Origin: Prorocentrum cordatum
Taxonomy: Eukaryota > Sar > Dinophyceae > Prorocentrales > Prorocentraceae
Length of the DNA: 64,000 nucleotides
Direction: 5' to 3'
Assembly: GCA_963575745.1 (NCBI GenBank)
Contig: CAUYUJ010020275.1
Coordinates: 53,821 to 117,820, forward strand
Shown: piece after piece, positions 62,400-64,000 of the stretch
Layout of the letters: each line of letters begins with the position of its first letter
Numbering within the stretch: position 1 is the stretch's first letter
Made by a program: the position numbers and the translations under genes
Notes under the pieces: model-generated
Database searches by the model: none
Told to the model about the DNA's origin: nothing
The model's input: the letters and a program-made list of their open reading frames with translations, nothing else

Positions 62400-62655
62400 G
62401 GCGATGGGGGGATCAGGACATGGGGGGATGAGTATCCGGTACCGTTTTGTTGGGGTACAATTTGTACATTCTCTGCAGGTTGCAAGTACAAATTGTACCT
62501 TTCCCCCCCCCGTTAAAAAAGTACAATGTGTACCCTGTCTGCGTGGCGTCGGTACAACTTGTACCTTCTCCGTGGGGCGTAGGTACAATTTGGACCTCGG
62601 TTGCGCCTCTCTCCCCATCTGGACTGATCCCCCCATTTGCATCCCGCCGAGAGTA
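62400..62655. repeat. Five phased GTACAATTTGTAC palindromes inside an inverted repeat
   Basis: GTACAATTTGTAC-type palindromes start at 62,455, 62,486, 62,521, 62,552 and 62,583, a spacing of 31-35 bp. Outer arms GATGGGGGGATCAGGAC and TGATCCCCCCATTTGCATC are inverted. Confidence 0.78.
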
Positions 62656-62689
62656 CCGCAACGCAGGTGGGACGAAGGGAGGGGAGCTC

Positions 62690-63430
62690 CTTCTGGCGCC
62701 AACAGCGTTCGAGGGGTGAGCCGAAGTTCGGGCGGGTACCGCATGCGAGCCCGGCTACTGGGGCCTGACGTGGAGCTCCTTGCTGTGGGGCTACGAAGGG
62801 TGTGCTGACATGGGGTCGGGTACCGCATGCGAATCCTGCCGCTGGAGCCTTCGGTGGAGCTCCTTGTGGGGCTACGCAACTTGTGAGGGTTGTGCCGACC
62901 TGGAAGCGGATACCGCATGCGAGCCCTGCTACCGGGGCTTTCGGTGGAGCTCCCCGTGGGGCTACGCACCGTGTTAGGGGTGCGCCGAGCTGGGTGCGGG
63001 CCTTTGGTGGAGCTCCCTGTGGGACCGCGAAAAGGTGTGGGGGGTGTGCTGGGCTGGAGGCGGGTACCGCATGCGAGCCATGTCACTGGGGCCTTCGGTG
63101 GAGCCTCATGTGGGGCCAAGGAGTGTTCCGAACTGGAGGCGGGTGGCGGCGCGTGTGAGGGGTGTGCCAAGGTGGCGGGTGGTGGCGGCATGTGAGCCCT
63201 CCGACTGGAGCCTTCGGTGGAAGCGCCTGTAGGGCCACGAGACGTGGGAGGCGTGCGCCAAATGGGGAGGCCGCACTGGGGCCCTCCCTTGCGGGAGCCT
63301 TCTGGTGGAGCTCCCGATGGGCTGCGAAGCGTGAGAGGGGTGCGCCGAAATGGGAGGGCTGGCCGCATCCGAGGCCTTCTGCTGGAGTCTTCGTTGGCGC
63401 TCCCCATGGGGCCACGAAGCGTGTGACGGG
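62690..63430. repeat. 85-90-bp degenerate tandem repeat with CGCATGCG
   Basis: TACCGCATGCGAGCC occurs at 62,737, 62,821, 62,911 and 63,065. GGTGGAGCTCCYTGTGGG and GGGTGCGCCGA phrases continue the period to about 63,430. Confidence 0.75.
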
Positions 63431-63439
63431 AGCGCCCTG

Positions 63440-63504
63440 TAAATGACTGGTGATGGTGCTGGTGCTGATACTGAAGCCGAGGAGGCTGATGATGGTGATG
63501 GCTC

Positions 63505-63567
<63 letters not shown>

Positions 63568-63643
63568 CGATGATGATGATGACGATGACGATGACGATGA
63601 CGATGATGATGATGATGATGACGATGAAGATGAAGATGATGAA

Positions 63644-63698
<55 letters not shown>

Positions 63699-63785
63699 GT
63701 GATGGTGATGGTGATGGTGATGATGGTGATGATGATGATGATGATGATGGTGACGGTGGCGGTGATGATGATGATGATGATGATG

Positions 63786-63825
<40 letters not shown>

Positions 63826-64000
63826 CGACGATGGCGACGATGGTGGTGATGATGATGCTGATGATGATGATGCTGCTGCTGCTGATGATGCTGGTTATAT
63901 TGATGCTGCTGATTATGATGATGCTGATGCTGATACTGATTATGGTGCTGATGATTATGCTGTTGATGATGAGTATGGGTGATGATGATTGTAATGGTCG
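63440..64000. repeat. GAT array at window end
   Basis: Pure (GAT)n with GAC, GAA and GGT variants, especially 63,505-63,850. Runs off the window. Confidence 0.92.

Overview
The window reads as nuclear DNA of a dinoflagellate, most likely a free-living species with a very large, GC-rich genome. This is inference from several independent signs. Coding exons use almost only G or C at third codon positions. Introns can start with GA or GC instead of GT. Introns reach many kilobases. Simple repeats are dense. Short inverted-repeat elements sit inside coding exons and behave like introns (introner-like elements). No bacterial operon structure, rRNA, tRNA, CRISPR array or viral genome is recognisable. 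All three host genes I can support lie on the plus strand.

Layout. 1-8.05 kb is almost entirely simple and degenerate tandem repeats: CT and TA tracts, a 10-bp minisatellite, GAT arrays and a GGA array. 8.05-17.15 kb is a tandem array of a minus-strand reverse-transcriptase element (two copies, each bracketed by direct repeats of about 146 bp) alternating with a GC-rich module that carries a GAC array. 17.15-18.2 kb is purine, GT and GA simple repeat. 18.6-19.65 kb holds an RS-domain protein gene interrupted by a 218-bp introner-like intron.

20-23.2 kb is GC-rich sequence with several inverted-repeat elements. From 23.27 kb a glycoside hydrolase family 47 (class I alpha-mannosidase) gene starts. 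Its recognisable exons lie at 23,274-24,029, 24,268-24,765, 30,224-30,300 and 49,040-49,106. They join into one reading frame that aligns without gaps to the family across each of the last two junctions. The introns between them are 238 bp (an inverted-repeat element), 5,458 bp and 18,739 bp. The last contains a transposase-like decayed gene (32.2-34.6 kb), uncharacterised open frames (34.9-37.8 kb), a non-LTR retrotransposon reverse transcriptase (37.9-39.65 kb) and GC-rich decayed coding-like sequence (39.8-47.8 kb). The C-terminal part of the mannosidase was not found.

49.1-58.6 kb is dominated by paired inverted-repeat elements, a long GAT array and an uncertain gene at 55 kb. 58.8-62.2 kb carries exons of a gene whose last visible exon looks like the first transmembrane segment of a voltage-gated cation channel. 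It is interrupted by at least three different families of introner-like elements, one of them triplicated in tandem. The end of the window is an 85-90-bp repeat followed by another GAT array.

The most notable content is the set of short inverted-repeat families, about a dozen, many present in two or more copies and several sitting in exons with target-site duplications. Together they suggest active or recent intron gain by DNA-transposon-like elements.
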